The notes under the pieces are model-generated. The model was not told the DNA's origin. It ran no database searches and worked only from the letters and a program-made list of their open reading frames with translations. Positions 35,405-45,276 of a DNA stretch of 64,000 bases are shown here, in pieces. The stretch's first letter is position 1. Each line of letters begins with the position of its first letter. Made by a program: the position numbers and the translations under genes. Origin of the DNA: Saposhnikovia divaricata (Eukaryota > Streptophyta > Magnoliopsida > Apiales > Apiaceae); the NCBI GenBank assembly GCA_036435485.1, contig CM071596.1, forward strand, positions 62,235,001-62,299,000, read 5' to 3'.

Positions 35405-36286
35405 TTACACATAATAAATCTTGAGGTTCACTGCATGCCAAGTTCGGGGTACCTCAACCCCATCTAACGTTTCCAGTTTGTATGATCCTCGTCCCAGCAC
35501 CTTCTTAACTCGATACGGTCCTTCCCAGTTTGGGGCTAGCTTGCCTTTCTGGCCAACTCCTGAGGCTTCTATCTTCCTTAGAACCAAGTCACTTTGTCGA
35601 AAGAACCTCTCCTTAACCCTTTGGTTGTAGTGGAAAGATGCCTTCTTTTGATGCTCAGCGTTCCTAGCATTTGCTTCATCCCTGACTTCATCAATTAGAT
35701 CTAGGGCGAGCCTCATGCCTTCTTCATTGGTCTCTTGTTCATATGCCTCAACCCGAGGTGATGTATGCATGATCTCTAAGGGCACCACTGCCTCGGCTCC
35801 GTAAGCGAGTAAAAATGGGGTTGCTCCTGTTGTTACCTTACAAGTGGTGCGATATGCCCAGAGTATAGGCAATAGCTCATCCACCCAAGTGTTCCTTGAG
35901 CGTTCAACCCTTTTCTTTAGTCCATCAAGGATAATTCGATTGGCTACCTCGGCTTGTCCATTAGCTTGTGGATGTGCTACTGAAGTAAAGCGAAGCTCAA
36001 TAGCGTTTTCTTCACAATATTTTTTGAACTCTTCATTGTTGAACTGGGTTCCATTATCCGTTACAAGGATTCGTGGAATTCCATATCTGCAGATGATGTT
36101 CTCCCAAAAGAACTGAGCAACTTGCTTGGTGGTTATCTTGGCTAGAGGTTTAGCCTCAATCCATTTAGTGAAATAGTCAATGGCCACTATCAAAAACTTC
36201 CTTTGGGCTGACGCCACTGGGAAAGGACCAAGTATGTCCATCCCCCACATGGCGAATGGTATGGGAGAGTTTACCGAGGTTAACAT
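35405..36286 (-). CDS. Tat integrase core and C-terminal part (separated by a stop)
   Basis: This 293-codon frame carries the integrase catalytic core: Asp in MDILGPFP, Asp in VTDNGTQF and Glu in the HPQANGQAEVANR region. The C-terminal region (KLAPNWEGPYRVKKVL, then YKLETLDG and HAVNLKIYYV) follows. It is in the same frame as the upstream RNase H/zinc-finger segment, from which a TAG (36287-36289) separates it. The methionine right after the stop probably marks mid-protein and not a natural start. Confidence 0.9.
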   Translation of the reverse strand: MLTSVNSPIPFAMWGMDILGPFPVASAQRKFLIVAIDYFTKWIEAKPLAKITTKQVAQFFWENIICRYGIPRILVTDNGTQFNNEEFKKYCEENAIELRFTSVAHPQANGQAEVANRIILDGLKKRVERSRNTWVDELLPILWAYRTTCKVTTGATPFLLAYGAEAVVPLEIMHTSPRVEAYEQETNEEGMRLALDLIDEVRDEANARNAEHQKKASFHYNQRVKERFFRQSDLVLRKIEASGVGQKGKLAPNWEGPYRVKKVLGRGSYKLETLDGVEVPRTWHAVNLKIYYV

Positions 36287-37108
36287 CTAAGGCGGCTGCC
36301 TTACAATGGGGGCGTGCTTTTGACATCGATCACACTTCTTGACATAACTTTGCGCATCTGCCAACATCTCAGGCCAATAGTATCCCAGACGAGTGATCTT
36401 GTGGGCTAGGGCTCTGCCCCCCAAGTGTTGCCCACAGATTCCTTCGTGAACTTCTTCCAGGGCTTCTTTAGCCTCTTGGGGCCTTAAACACTTTAAATAC
36501 GGGATAACAAACGATCTCTTGTACAGGAGGCCTTCGATCAGGGCATATCTTGTTGCTCTTACTGACAGTTTTCGTGCCTCCAAGGCATTGTCAGGGAGCC
36601 ATCCAGTCTCGAGGTGAGCTTTGATAGGATCAATCCAGCAACTTCCTACATCAATAGGTGCCACTAACTTGGAGTCGATGGTCGGGGCCTTCAAGACCTG
36701 GAAGTAGACACTCCCTGCATAATTCTCAATTTCAGAAGAAGCAAATTTAGACAAGGCATCAGCTTTAACGTTCTCTTCTCTCGGGATGTGTTCAACATAG
36801 CATTCCTCAAACTGAGTCATAACAGCTTTCACGACTCTCAGGTATTTTGCCATAGTCTCATCCTTGGCCTCAAATTCGCCATTCACTTGCGAAACTACCA
36901 GTCTTGAATCTCCACATACTTTGAGGTTCTTGGCCCTCATGAGTCTAGCCAAGCCCAATCCGGCTATCAATGCTTCATACTCAGCCTCATTGTTGGTAGT
37001 AGGAAAATCCAACTTCAAAGCATACTCAACTGTGAACCCATCGGGGCTTTGTAGAACCAAACCTGCACCACTAGACTTTGTTTTTGATGCTCCATCAAAA
37101 TAGAGCAA
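36287..37108 (-). CDS. Tat second RNase H and integrase zinc-binding segment
   Basis: The frame starts LYFDGASKTKSSGAGLVLQS, a second RNase H of the RVT_3/archaeal-like type. It has Asp in YFDGAS, Glu in NNEAEYEAL, Asp in CGDSRLV and Asp in KADALSK. The HHCC integrase zinc region follows (HEGICGQHLGGRALAHKI ... CDRCQKHAP). A frame change near 37108 detaches it from the upstream RT-RNase H frame and a TAG at 36287-36289 detaches it from the integrase core. Two RNase H domains in tandem are diagnostic of the Tat group. Confidence 0.9.
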   Translation of the reverse strand: MLYFDGASKTKSSGAGLVLQSPDGFTVEYALKLDFPTTNNEAEYEALIAGLGLARLMRAKNLKVCGDSRLVVSQVNGEFEAKDETMAKYLRVVKAVMTQFEECYVEHIPREENVKADALSKFASSEIENYAGSVYFQVLKAPTIDSKLVAPIDVGSCWIDPIKAHLETGWLPDNALEARKLSVRATRYALIEGLLYKRSFVIPYLKCLRPQEAKEALEEVHEGICGQHLGGRALAHKITRLGYYWPEMLADAQSYVKKCDRCQKHAPIVRQPP

Positions 37109-40100
37109 CCCAATATTCCTTCATATCAGATACAAGTTCTTCATTTTTATCTCCACTTTCAGAGGTGGTTACTATCTCCTGCCCCCCGACTTCTTGGTTG
37201 CTAATGGTGCATTCAACCACGAAGTCAGCCAATGCCTGAGCCTTAATGGCTGTCCGAGGCTTGTATGTGATATCAAATTCCCCTAACTCAACTGCCCACT
37301 TGATTAGCCTTCCACTGGCCTTAGGGCTATGCAATATGTTCCTCAATTGTTGGTCTGTCAAGACTTGAATTTTATGTGCCTGAAAATAAGGTCGCAATTT
37401 TCTCGAGGCTGTCAGCAATGCCAAAGCGAATTTCTCTATGGTTGAGTAATTCAATTCAGCCCCGTGCAAAACCTTACTCACATAATAAATCGGTTTCTGA
37501 ATCTTTTTCTCTTCTCGCACAAGAACAGCACTCAATGCTTGCTCAGATACCGCCAGGTATAGGTAGAGAGTCTCCCCGGGACTTGGTTTGGCCAACAACG
37601 GGGCTTCAACCATGTACTTCTTCAGCTGCTCAAAGGCCTCTTGGCTTTCTGTAGTCCACTCAAAATCTTTCACTTTCTTCAAAGCCTGAAAGAAAGGCAA
37701 GCACTTATCACCAGACTTGGAGATGAATCTCCCTAGGGCTGCAACTCGGCCAGTTAGCTTCTGTACATCTCGTATAGAGCGGGGTGGTTCCATGTCCAAA
37801 ATTGCTTTGATCTTGTCAGGATTAGCCTCTATGCCTCTCTTCGAAACCATCAACCCCAAGAATTTTCCTGATCCAACACCAAAAGCACACTTGGCTGGAT
37901 TCAACATCATCTTGTGGTGCCTCAGCACTTCGAATGCCTCTCGGAGGTGCTTAATGTGATCTGCTTGGCAAAGGCTCTTGACCAACATGTCATCAACATA
38001 GACCTCCATGGTTTTTCCAATTAGGTGGGCAAATATCTTATTCACCAGTCGTTGATAAGTAGCACCTGCATTCTTTAGACCAAAAGCCATAACAAGATAG
38101 CAGAAAACACCAAAATCTGTTATGAAAGATACCTTTGGGATGTCATCCTTGTGCATCTTAATCTGATTGTATCCACTGAAACCATCCATGAAACTCAGCA
38201 TCTCATGTCCAGCCGTGGCATCTATCAACATGTCAATCCTTGGTAGGGGAAAACAATCCTTTGGACAGGCATCATTCAGATCGGTAAAATCAATACACAT
38301 CCTCCACTTCCCATTCGCCTTCTTGACCATCACAGGGTTAGCTAACCATTCGGGAAACTGAATTTCTTCAATGAAACCAGCTTCCAGCAACTTATCAACT
38401 TCTTGCTTAATGGCCTCTTGCCTTTCAGGAGCAAAATTCCTCTTTTTCTGTTTTATCTTCTTCCGTTCAGGATCAACATTCAACCTATGAGTTATAAGTT
38501 GAGGGTCAATCCCTGGCATGTCAGCTGCTGTCCAAGCAAACACGTCATTGTTCTCTTGCAAGAACGTCGTCAACTCGCCTTTCAGGGATTCCTTCAGAGA
38601 TGCTCCTACATAAGTAACTTTCTCAGGGTCGCCTGGCTTTAGAGGTATGGGAACCAAATCCTCTGCTGGCTTCCCTCGGTGTTCATCATCATCACGGACA
38701 TCCATGTCTTCAATCGGAAGTACCTGCCCCCCGATTCCATCAGATCTCAGTGCAGACATATAACAACTCCTTGCCATTTTCTGGTCACCTTTCTGTTCTC
38801 CCACTCCATTCCGGGTTGGGAACTTAATCTTCATGTGATAGGTAGAGGCAACAGCCTTGAACGCATGAAGTCCAGTCCTTCCCAGGATTGCATTGTAGGT
38901 AGAGGATGCCTTAATCACCAGAAAATTCAACATCTGAGTAGCCTCTCTGGGTTCTTGCCCAATAGTCATAGGTAACTGGATTGTTCCTTCAACTTTGGAC
39001 TCAACTCCATTAAATCCATAAATCGGCATGTTGGACGGGGTCAGTTGAGAATCAGTATACCCCATCTTCATAAATGCATCATGAAACAAAATATCAACAG
39101 AAGCTCCATTGTCTATCAAAACTCGTTTCACTTCCGAGTTCCCAATCACAGGGGTTATGACCAACGGATCGTCATGGGGGAACTTCACCCCTTCAAGGTC
39201 AGAATCATCAAAACCAATTGCTATTTCGGTTCTAGCACGTTTCGGGGCTTCTCCCACGATGTGCATCACTTCTCTGGCATACGCCTTTCGAGAGTTTCGA
39301 GTTGTACCGGCCGCTGTTGGTCCTCCCCAAATCATATTGATTACTGGCCCTCGAGGCTGCGGGTTACGATTGCGATCGTTATCCCTCCTATCATTGTCTC
39401 TTTTATCATAATCCCTTTTCTGGGTTCCACGGTCTTCACCCTTGGTGAACTTGTTTAACTTTCCCTTCCGGATTAAAAACTCAATTTCATCCTTTAACTG
39501 TCTGCAGTCATCTGTGTCATGCCCCACATCCTTATGGAATCTACAATACAGATCTTTGTTTCTCTTTTCGGGATCACCCCTGAGCGGTTTAGGCCAGCGA
39601 AAGTCCTTATCCTTCTCAATGTCCAACAAAATTTGGCTCCTAGGAGCGTTCAACCTTGCATAATCAGAAAACCTTGGCCCAAAACCCTTCTTGGGTGATG
39701 AATCGGAGTCCTTGCCAGTCCGGGGATACTTGTCCCTAGCGTCGTACTCTTGTTCTGACTTTCTTTTCTTTGAATCATTAGATCCCTTGCCATTACCTCC
39801 TGTGGTTTCCTTCTTAATGCTGTCCTCAGCCTTGATATATTTATCGGCTCTTCTCTGGAGCTCGGCCATGTTCTCAGGAGGGTGTTTTGCCAAAGACCTT
39901 TTGAAGAAGAGGTCAGTGGTTCCATGTTCCAGGGCTACCATGGCCACCTTATTTTCCAGATCGGTGATATTCAACGTCTCCTTGGTGAATCGCTTGAGAT
40001 AATCCCTTAAGTTCTCATTCTTTCCCTGCACTACATACATAAGGGATGCAGAACTTTTCTCATGAATTCTCCCACTGATGAATTGGCTGACGAAGGCAGC

Positions 40101-41120
40101 GCTCAACTCCTTAAAAGAGCCAATCGAGTTTGCAGGTAGACGGCTATACCATCTTTGAGCCATGCCTGACAGAGTTTGAGGGAACGCCCTACACTTTAAG
40201 GCATCACTAGCGGGCTGCAATAGTAGTGCGTTTGAGAATGTTCTGACATGATTTGCGGGATCGCCCGTTCCATCATAGGCCTTAATAGTTGGCATCTTAA
40301 ACTTCCTCGAGATGTGGGCATTCATCACCTCCTCAGTAAACGGAGGTGTGGGATCATCAGGGTCCCCAAGTGGCATCAGATCTTTGGGGTTACTCCTGGG
40401 GGTTTCCACCCTCATAGCTTCTCTTGTTGGGACATCAGCCCTCTTCTGTCTTCTTGAGGACCTCTCCAAATCTATAACGGGAATCCTTCCTGAGATTGGA
40501 GGGGGTCGAGTCAGACTCTGTCTTGCCTGTTCCCTTGCTATATCATCCTTCAGCCTTTGGATCTCAGCCTCATGAGCCTTAATCCCTTCCTCAATCGTTT
40601 GTGGAGGTCCATCATGGATTCTTCGTGTTCTTCTTAGAGGTTCCTTGCTAGCACGTCGCCTCCTTGGGGCTTCATCTCGATCATCATCCTCAGATGACGA
40701 TGAATCATCAGTATAGGGACCCGAGTAATCATCATATTCTCGATCCCGGATCTGTAAGGCGTGTCCGCTCGGTCCAGGTTCCCTTCGTCGAGGGGGATAG
40801 TTAGGCAGCCCATACATAGGGTTGGTGTTCAAAGGGAGATCCGTGGTATGGATCTGTACCCCCGTGCGATCAACGTTACCAAGAGGAGAAACCACCATCT
40901 GGAGAGGGTTAGTTTCTTGGCCTTGATGGACAATCACTGAGTGAGTCCCCTCTACATGGGGAGTCGTCCCTGGGGGCTGAGTGAGCAGCGGTTGAATGAC
41001 CGTCCCTGTTGATGGGAGTATTTGTCCTTCCTCAGTGACGATGAGCGAATCTGAAGTGGCTGGTGGAGCAGAGTTAAGGGGTACGGCCTCGGTTGATGTT
41101 GTCCTTCGTGTTTGAACCAT
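37095..41120 (-). CDS. Tat gag-protease-reverse transcriptase-RNase H
   Basis: A 1341-codon frame starting MVQTRR only about 34 bp inside the 5' LTR. In order it shows an acidic/basic N-terminus; a gag domain near residues 280-400 (FPQTLSGMAQRWYSRLP); a zinc-binding CRFHKDVGHDTDDC near 530; an aspartic protease with VLIDNGASVDILF near 673 (DNG in place of DSG, usual in this group); RT with YVDDMLVKS near 1040; and RNase H (about 1150-1300, QALADFVVE at the end). It terminates at a TGA where the next segment continues one frame away, so the reading frame is complete to RNase H but cut off from the second RNase H and integrase. Confidence 0.95.
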   Translation of the reverse strand: MVQTRRTTSTEAVPLNSAPPATSDSLIVTEEGQILPSTGTVIQPLLTQPPGTTPHVEGTHSVIVHQGQETNPLQMVVSPLGNVDRTGVQIHTTDLPLNTNPMYGLPNYPPRRREPGPSGHALQIRDREYDDYSGPYTDDSSSSEDDDRDEAPRRRRASKEPLRRTRRIHDGPPQTIEEGIKAHEAEIQRLKDDIAREQARQSLTRPPPISGRIPVIDLERSSRRQKRADVPTREAMRVETPRSNPKDLMPLGDPDDPTPPFTEEVMNAHISRKFKMPTIKAYDGTGDPANHVRTFSNALLLQPASDALKCRAFPQTLSGMAQRWYSRLPANSIGSFKELSAAFVSQFISGRIHEKSSASLMYVVQGKNENLRDYLKRFTKETLNITDLENKVAMVALEHGTTDLFFKRSLAKHPPENMAELQRRADKYIKAEDSIKKETTGGNGKGSNDSKKRKSEQEYDARDKYPRTGKDSDSSPKKGFGPRFSDYARLNAPRSQILLDIEKDKDFRWPKPLRGDPEKRNKDLYCRFHKDVGHDTDDCRQLKDEIEFLIRKGKLNKFTKGEDRGTQKRDYDKRDNDRRDNDRNRNPQPRGPVINMIWGGPTAAGTTRNSRKAYAREVMHIVGEAPKRARTEIAIGFDDSDLEGVKFPHDDPLVITPVIGNSEVKRVLIDNGASVDILFHDAFMKMGYTDSQLTPSNMPIYGFNGVESKVEGTIQLPMTIGQEPREATQMLNFLVIKASSTYNAILGRTGLHAFKAVASTYHMKIKFPTRNGVGEQKGDQKMARSCYMSALRSDGIGGQVLPIEDMDVRDDDEHRGKPAEDLVPIPLKPGDPEKVTYVGASLKESLKGELTTFLQENNDVFAWTAADMPGIDPQLITHRLNVDPERKKIKQKKRNFAPERQEAIKQEVDKLLEAGFIEEIQFPEWLANPVMVKKANGKWRMCIDFTDLNDACPKDCFPLPRIDMLIDATAGHEMLSFMDGFSGYNQIKMHKDDIPKVSFITDFGVFCYLVMAFGLKNAGATYQRLVNKIFAHLIGKTMEVYVDDMLVKSLCQADHIKHLREAFEVLRHHKMMLNPAKCAFGVGSGKFLGLMVSKRGIEANPDKIKAILDMEPPRSIRDVQKLTGRVAALGRFISKSGDKCLPFFQALKKVKDFEWTTESQEAFEQLKKYMVEAPLLAKPSPGETLYLYLAVSEQALSAVLVREEKKIQKPIYYVSKVLHGAELNYSTIEKFALALLTASRKLRPYFQAHKIQVLTDQQLRNILHSPKASGRLIKWAVELGEFDITYKPRTAIKAQALADFVVECTISNQEVGGQEIVTTSESGDKNEELVSDMKEYWVALF

Positions 41121-41135
41121 GGCTGATGTTTTCGT

Positions 41136-41153
41136 CCCACAGACGGCGCCAAA
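41136..41153 (-). other. Tat primer-binding site
   Basis: Minus-strand TTTGGCGCCGTCTGTGGG directly after the 5' LTR. It matches base for base the PBS of the non-autonomous element at 16994-17011. The gag start codon follows about 16 bp later. Confidence 0.8.
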
Positions 41154-41650
41154 TGTTGTGGAATAAAAACTAGTTTACGATTTTTAATTAATGCTAGGGT
41201 GGTTGAGCTTCGAGCTTTAATGGCTGCTTCTGCGTTCGAGACTGATCGGTTCTCACAGAATGCCTACGTATCTCTGTATTAGAGAATCAAGCCAAGAAAA
41301 CGTAGTTATGAGAATGAGGGGTCAGGCCCTTTATATAGGCTGAGAAGCCTTAGAATTATGGTAGGATTTGGAGACTTGGTGGGCAAGTCTTTGAGGAAGG
41401 TTCTAGATCTATTCCATATAGGAATCAGTTTCCATATTGAATTGGATGCCTTGGTGGATAAGTCTGAAGGGGATATTATCCTTATCCAACTCTTATTTGC
41501 CGAGCTGTTTATTACCCTTAATATTAATTACGAAATTAATATTTAAAATAGGATTTTGGGCCCTGTTGGTGGGCCCCACGTTTGGACCATATCGGGTCTA
41601 ATTAATGCAACAATAAATGTGTCTTTAGGGCTTATTTTTAGCCCATATCA
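41154..41650 (-). repeat. Tat LTR (5' LTR in element orientation)
   Basis: 497 bp. Reading on the minus strand, a TATA box (CCTATATAAAGG, about 41329-41340) sits in this LTR, followed downstream by the PBS and gag. Two differences from 30745-31241. Confidence 0.97.
41329..41340 (-). promoter_or_regulatory. TATA box of the Tat 5' LTR
   Basis: Minus-strand CCTATATAAAGG within the 5' LTR, upstream of the PBS and gag start. Its counterpart in the other LTR is near 30919-30930. Confidence 0.6.
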
Positions 41651-41655
41651 CAATT

Positions 41656-41823
41656 ATAAATAAATAATCAATACCCTTACTTATATATTAGTATATTTTT
41701 ACCAAAATACCCTTATTTATATCTCTCTATACTAATATATTAAAACCAAAATATTTACAAAAAAATATATTTATAAAAAACTAATCAATTCCTTTTTTTT
41801 TAATGTAAAACATGTTACATTTT
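41656..41823. repeat. AT-rich spacer between Tat and Sirevirus elements, holding the right copy of the 100-bp repeat
   Basis: The repeat at about 41680-41765 (acccttacttatatattagt...atattaaaaccaaaatatt) matches the left copy at 30640-30739. The remaining bases up to the Sirevirus LTR are A/T tracts. Confidence 0.65.
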
Positions 41824-43020
41824 TGAAAGGATATCTTCGATATATTATTTATTTTGGTATTTGTACAATTTAACATAAAATTTAATTGCACTTAGATATC
41901 CTCTCCACTAGGTCATTAATTTAATTGATTCCGTAAAAAGTCAAAAGTCAATTCTAACAAAATCTATTTTTAATTATAGGAGATATTCCATTATTGCGAA
42001 AAATCAAATTATATTTTTATGGAATATATCTCTACATCAAGGCAATAAGATCGAAAAATAAATATTGAGATTTGATATTTTTTAGATCTTCGTTGCAAAA
42101 ATTTATAAGGCGACAGGCTCGAACAAAGAATATTTGAGGATTAATATTCTTTAGAGAACTCGTGCTATATTTAAAATGATTAGTTTTATTCGAAAATATT
42201 CCGCCTTCGCACTCAAAATATTTTTATCCTCAAGAATATTAATATTTAGTGGTAGAATATTAATACTCATTTTTATCTCGTGCTAGAAATATTTAAAGTA
42301 ATTTTTCTCCCGCTTCTTCAATTTATTCTATTTTCGGAGAAAATTATTTTAAATACTCAAAATTATTTCCTACACTCTCAATATATTTTATATATTAGGA
42401 AATATATTCTAAGTATTTATTCTAGTCAAAACATTGGTCAAAAGATGCATCTATCTCATAGAAAGACCAATCGTATTTTATTCGGAACTAAAACCTTATT
42501 TATTCGTATTAAATCCAAATAAAATACTTCCACTTGCTAGAATGACTTGAAACTTGAAATGGGTCACTTAAATGTTATTTTATATGCATGGTAAAAGTTT
42601 CGTAATTTTCTGAGAATTTTGGTCCGGGCACGAAAATCGAGGCAGTGGGTCCACAGTTGACCACGTTTGACTAAGTCAACATTGACCATTTTTGACCAAA
42701 ACTTCCAGAATTTCATTTTATGATATTCCTAAATGCTCCATAATTTTAGAATAATTTATTGGGAATTTTCATATTAATCGGGTATTTAATTAACGAAATA
42801 TGTTACGTATTTATTCGTTAATTGATACGAGTCCGATACAATTAATTAGAGCTCAAAACACAGCTGGGATATTTGTGTAGAATACCACTCCCACTTGCAA
42901 AGAAACACAAAACCACCCCCAACAAACAAAAAACCACTTTTCACCTATCAATCCAAGTGCTTTCAATCCTAACAACTCTTTTTTCCTTCAATCCTCACCC
43001 TTCCTTCCACCCAACTCCTC

Positions 43021-43030
43021 CTATAAATAA
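43021..43030 (+). promoter_or_regulatory. TATA box of the Sirevirus 5' LTR
   Basis: CTATAAATAA in a C-rich context (ccaactcctcctataaataa), conserved in the 3' LTR at about 58310. Expected to start the genomic RNA about 30 bp downstream. Confidence 0.65.
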
Positions 43031-43589
43031 ACCCCCTCCCCCAACCATTTTCTTCAAGCTAAGGAGCCAATTAAGTGCTGGGAATTTAGAAGTGGAAGCT
43101 CTCTCAATATATCTAAACACTCTCTACACCCACTTCATCTCAAAAACCTTCTCTTTCTTATATATACTTACATATATACAAGGTTTTTATTCCAATAAAC
43201 TTAGTTCCTTCAACCAAGCTCTCTCCCACCAAGCAAGCTCCTCTACCACTACTATCCGACCTCCCGAAGGGCTGCCCAAGTTCGTCCAACACGCCAAAAT
43301 CCGGCCGAACCTCCGGCGAATTTTTCCGGCGAACTTTTTCCGACGATATCCAAAAGTGGTAATTTTTAGCTTCATATTTTGAGTCTTAACCGACCATATT
43401 TTATATACATATAAGAGCTCTATACCTTCATCTTATTCTCTTTAGTGAGCTCTTATATCGGATCTCAAACCGAGACCATAAAAATCCGTACAAGGATTAA
43501 ATTTCGAACAAAACGATTCGAAATATTACAACACCTCAAAAAGAGGTTATATTTGACGACGGTCAAATAATTATATCGAGCTTGATTTA

Positions 43590-43990
43590 ATTCCCTTCTA
43601 TCACCTTAGTGTTCCGAAGGAAAAGAATCTAAAAGCCTTAATTAAATCTTTAACGCACTAACTTTGGCCATTAATATTTATTATTGTGATATATATAATT
43701 GTGCTAAAGCGTGATTTGTTTCCCTTCTATCACCTCTAGTGTTCCGGGGGAAATAAGTTGTTAAGCTTCTATTTATATATTTTGCGCACTCTTTTCTTCT
43801 AGTCCTCACACTTGTGAGTGATACTACTTTAAACGCATAATAGCGTGGCGAAAGCCGTTTATATATTTTTCGCAATTTTTATTCTCGTCCTCACACTTGT
43901 GAGTGATTTTTACTTTCCGCACTTTTTCTTCTCGTCCTCACACTTGTGAGTGATTTTACATTCCGCACTATTTTAACGCATAATAGCGGC
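43590..43990 (+). repeat. Palindrome cluster in the Sirevirus LTR
   Basis: CTCACACTTGTGAG occurs at 43805-43818, 43890-43903 and 43937-43950. Two further hairpin-prone blocks start ttcccttctatcacc and end with ggaaa (about 43591-43625 and 43728-43758). The same set is conserved in the 3' LTR (14-bp copies at about 59090, 59165 and 59212). Palindrome arrays in LTRs are reported for Sireviruses. Confidence 0.75.
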
Positions 43991-45197
43991 CCTCGTTTTA
44001 TCCTATAGATAATCCGAGTTACTTTTACGTACGTGTGCGTTTATTTGTGTGTTGTGTTTAATTGGCCAAATAATATTAAAGTGCAAATTGTTAAAGTAAT
44101 ATTGTAACACTCTCGTTTAAATATAAATACGAATATTCTATAACAAGACTATATCGAACGAGAAGTTGTTTATCAAAGATCCTTTAGCTATAAAGCTCAT
44201 CAAGGACTTGATTTATACAATACTTCGAAAATAGACGTATTTTCAACAAAGAAGTAATTGTAAGTATACTTCGATCTTTATAAAAGACGAGCCAAAGTAT
44301 ACGATTATAAAACCTTATAAGCCTACGAGCTTAAAGGAAATAATCAAGATTTACAAACTCCGAGATATATTTAAATCTCACTATACGGAGTATTGTATTA
44401 TAAAGTCATAAGCAAATAAAACTTATTGAACTTACTTTAATTAATATTCGGGTAAGAATATTATAGTCACCTTAGGACATATTAAGTCCAAACCTCTCTT
44501 TATATTAGGGTTTGTTTCGTAGATATTGTTTTCTAAGTTTTGCAGTGAGGTGAAGTTGAAGTGAGGTGATTCTCGTTCTAAGACCCAAGTCCTAGGCATT
44601 AACGGGGAGTTAGTGGCCTTTGTACCGTGAAGAAGAGGAAATACCCAAGAGCTTGCATCTAAGATCCAAGACCGGCAAAAGCGAGGAATTCAAAGACTAC
44701 ACCAAGGGACATCAACTTTGAAGAAGTAGCGGGGAGTTGCTGTCTAAGATAAGTTGTGTAGGTTTTTCACAACGACTTTGAGGGTGTAACGGGGAGTTAC
44801 AACCCAAGACGAGTCTTGTGAGTTTTTATATTTATTGTGAGGTAGTGTCTCGGAGATACGTACCAAGACCAATATTTATAGGGTTGTAAAGGCTTCTCCG
44901 CCTACTAAAAGAGCGAGTTATTTTTAAGGGAAAATCTCGAGTCCGGAGAGGAGCTCGGGGACTGGAGTAGGGGTGAGCGAATCCATTAGGGGTTGCGCCA
45001 TCGCGAACCAGGATAAAATCTCCTGTGTGGTATTTTCCTTCCTTGTCTTTTATTTCTGCACTTATAAACTGCATAACGACTCGGTAAAGTTTTAAAAAGG
45101 GAAAATTATTTTAAAACGCCATAATAATTTTTAAATTGGTAATTAAGCTATTCAACCCCCCTTCTAGCTTAATATAGCCCTCTTACGGGACCTATCA

Positions 45198-45211
45198 ATT
45201 GGTATCAGAGC
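45198..45211 (+). other. Primer-binding site (initiator tRNA-Met type)
   Basis: ATTGGTATCAGAGC immediately after the 5' LTR; TGGTATCAGAGC is the usual initiator tRNA-Met complement in plant copia elements. Repeated after the 3' LTR at 60477-60490. Confidence 0.9.
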
Positions 45212-45276
45212 GGTACTTTTTAACGTGTTTGTTGAGTGATTTGCAGATTTACAGGCACAACAAAAAGTGATCATAC

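Larger units (their letters stand above)
30745..41650 (-). mobile_element. Complete Ty3/gypsy element, Tat lineage, with antisense ORF
   Basis: Two 497-bp LTRs (30745-31241 and 41154-41650) start TGTTGTGG and end CATATCA. They differ at two positions by eye and are flanked by a perfect CAATT duplication (30740-30744 and 41651-41655). On the minus strand the order is PBS, gag, protease, RT, RNase H, a second RNase H, zinc-binding region and integrase, then a long 3' region. That region contains a plus-strand three-exon ORF and GC-rich tandem repeats, then the polypurine tract. A second RNase H and an antisense ORF in the 3' region are known traits of plant Tat-group (Retand/Grande-like) elements. 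Pol is broken at two sites despite the young LTRs. Confidence 0.95.
41824..45197 (+). repeat. Sirevirus 5' LTR
   Basis: Starts TGAAAGG, ends CTATCA. TATA box CTATAAATAA at 43021-43030 places U3 at about 1.2 kb and the transcribed part at about 2.1 kb. It contains palindromes and repeated hairpin motifs between 43590 and 43990. The LTR ORFs here are not genes. Confidence 0.95.

Noticed and set aside
37095..37120. Programmed frameshift between Tat RNase H and the second RNase H
   Set aside because: No classic slippery site was seen, and the downstream in-frame TAG indicates ordinary damage; kept only as a check in the findings.
42280..45074. Small frames in the Sirevirus LTR, repeated at 57568-60353
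   Set aside because: Identical pairs simply reflect LTR duplication; no start context or domain.
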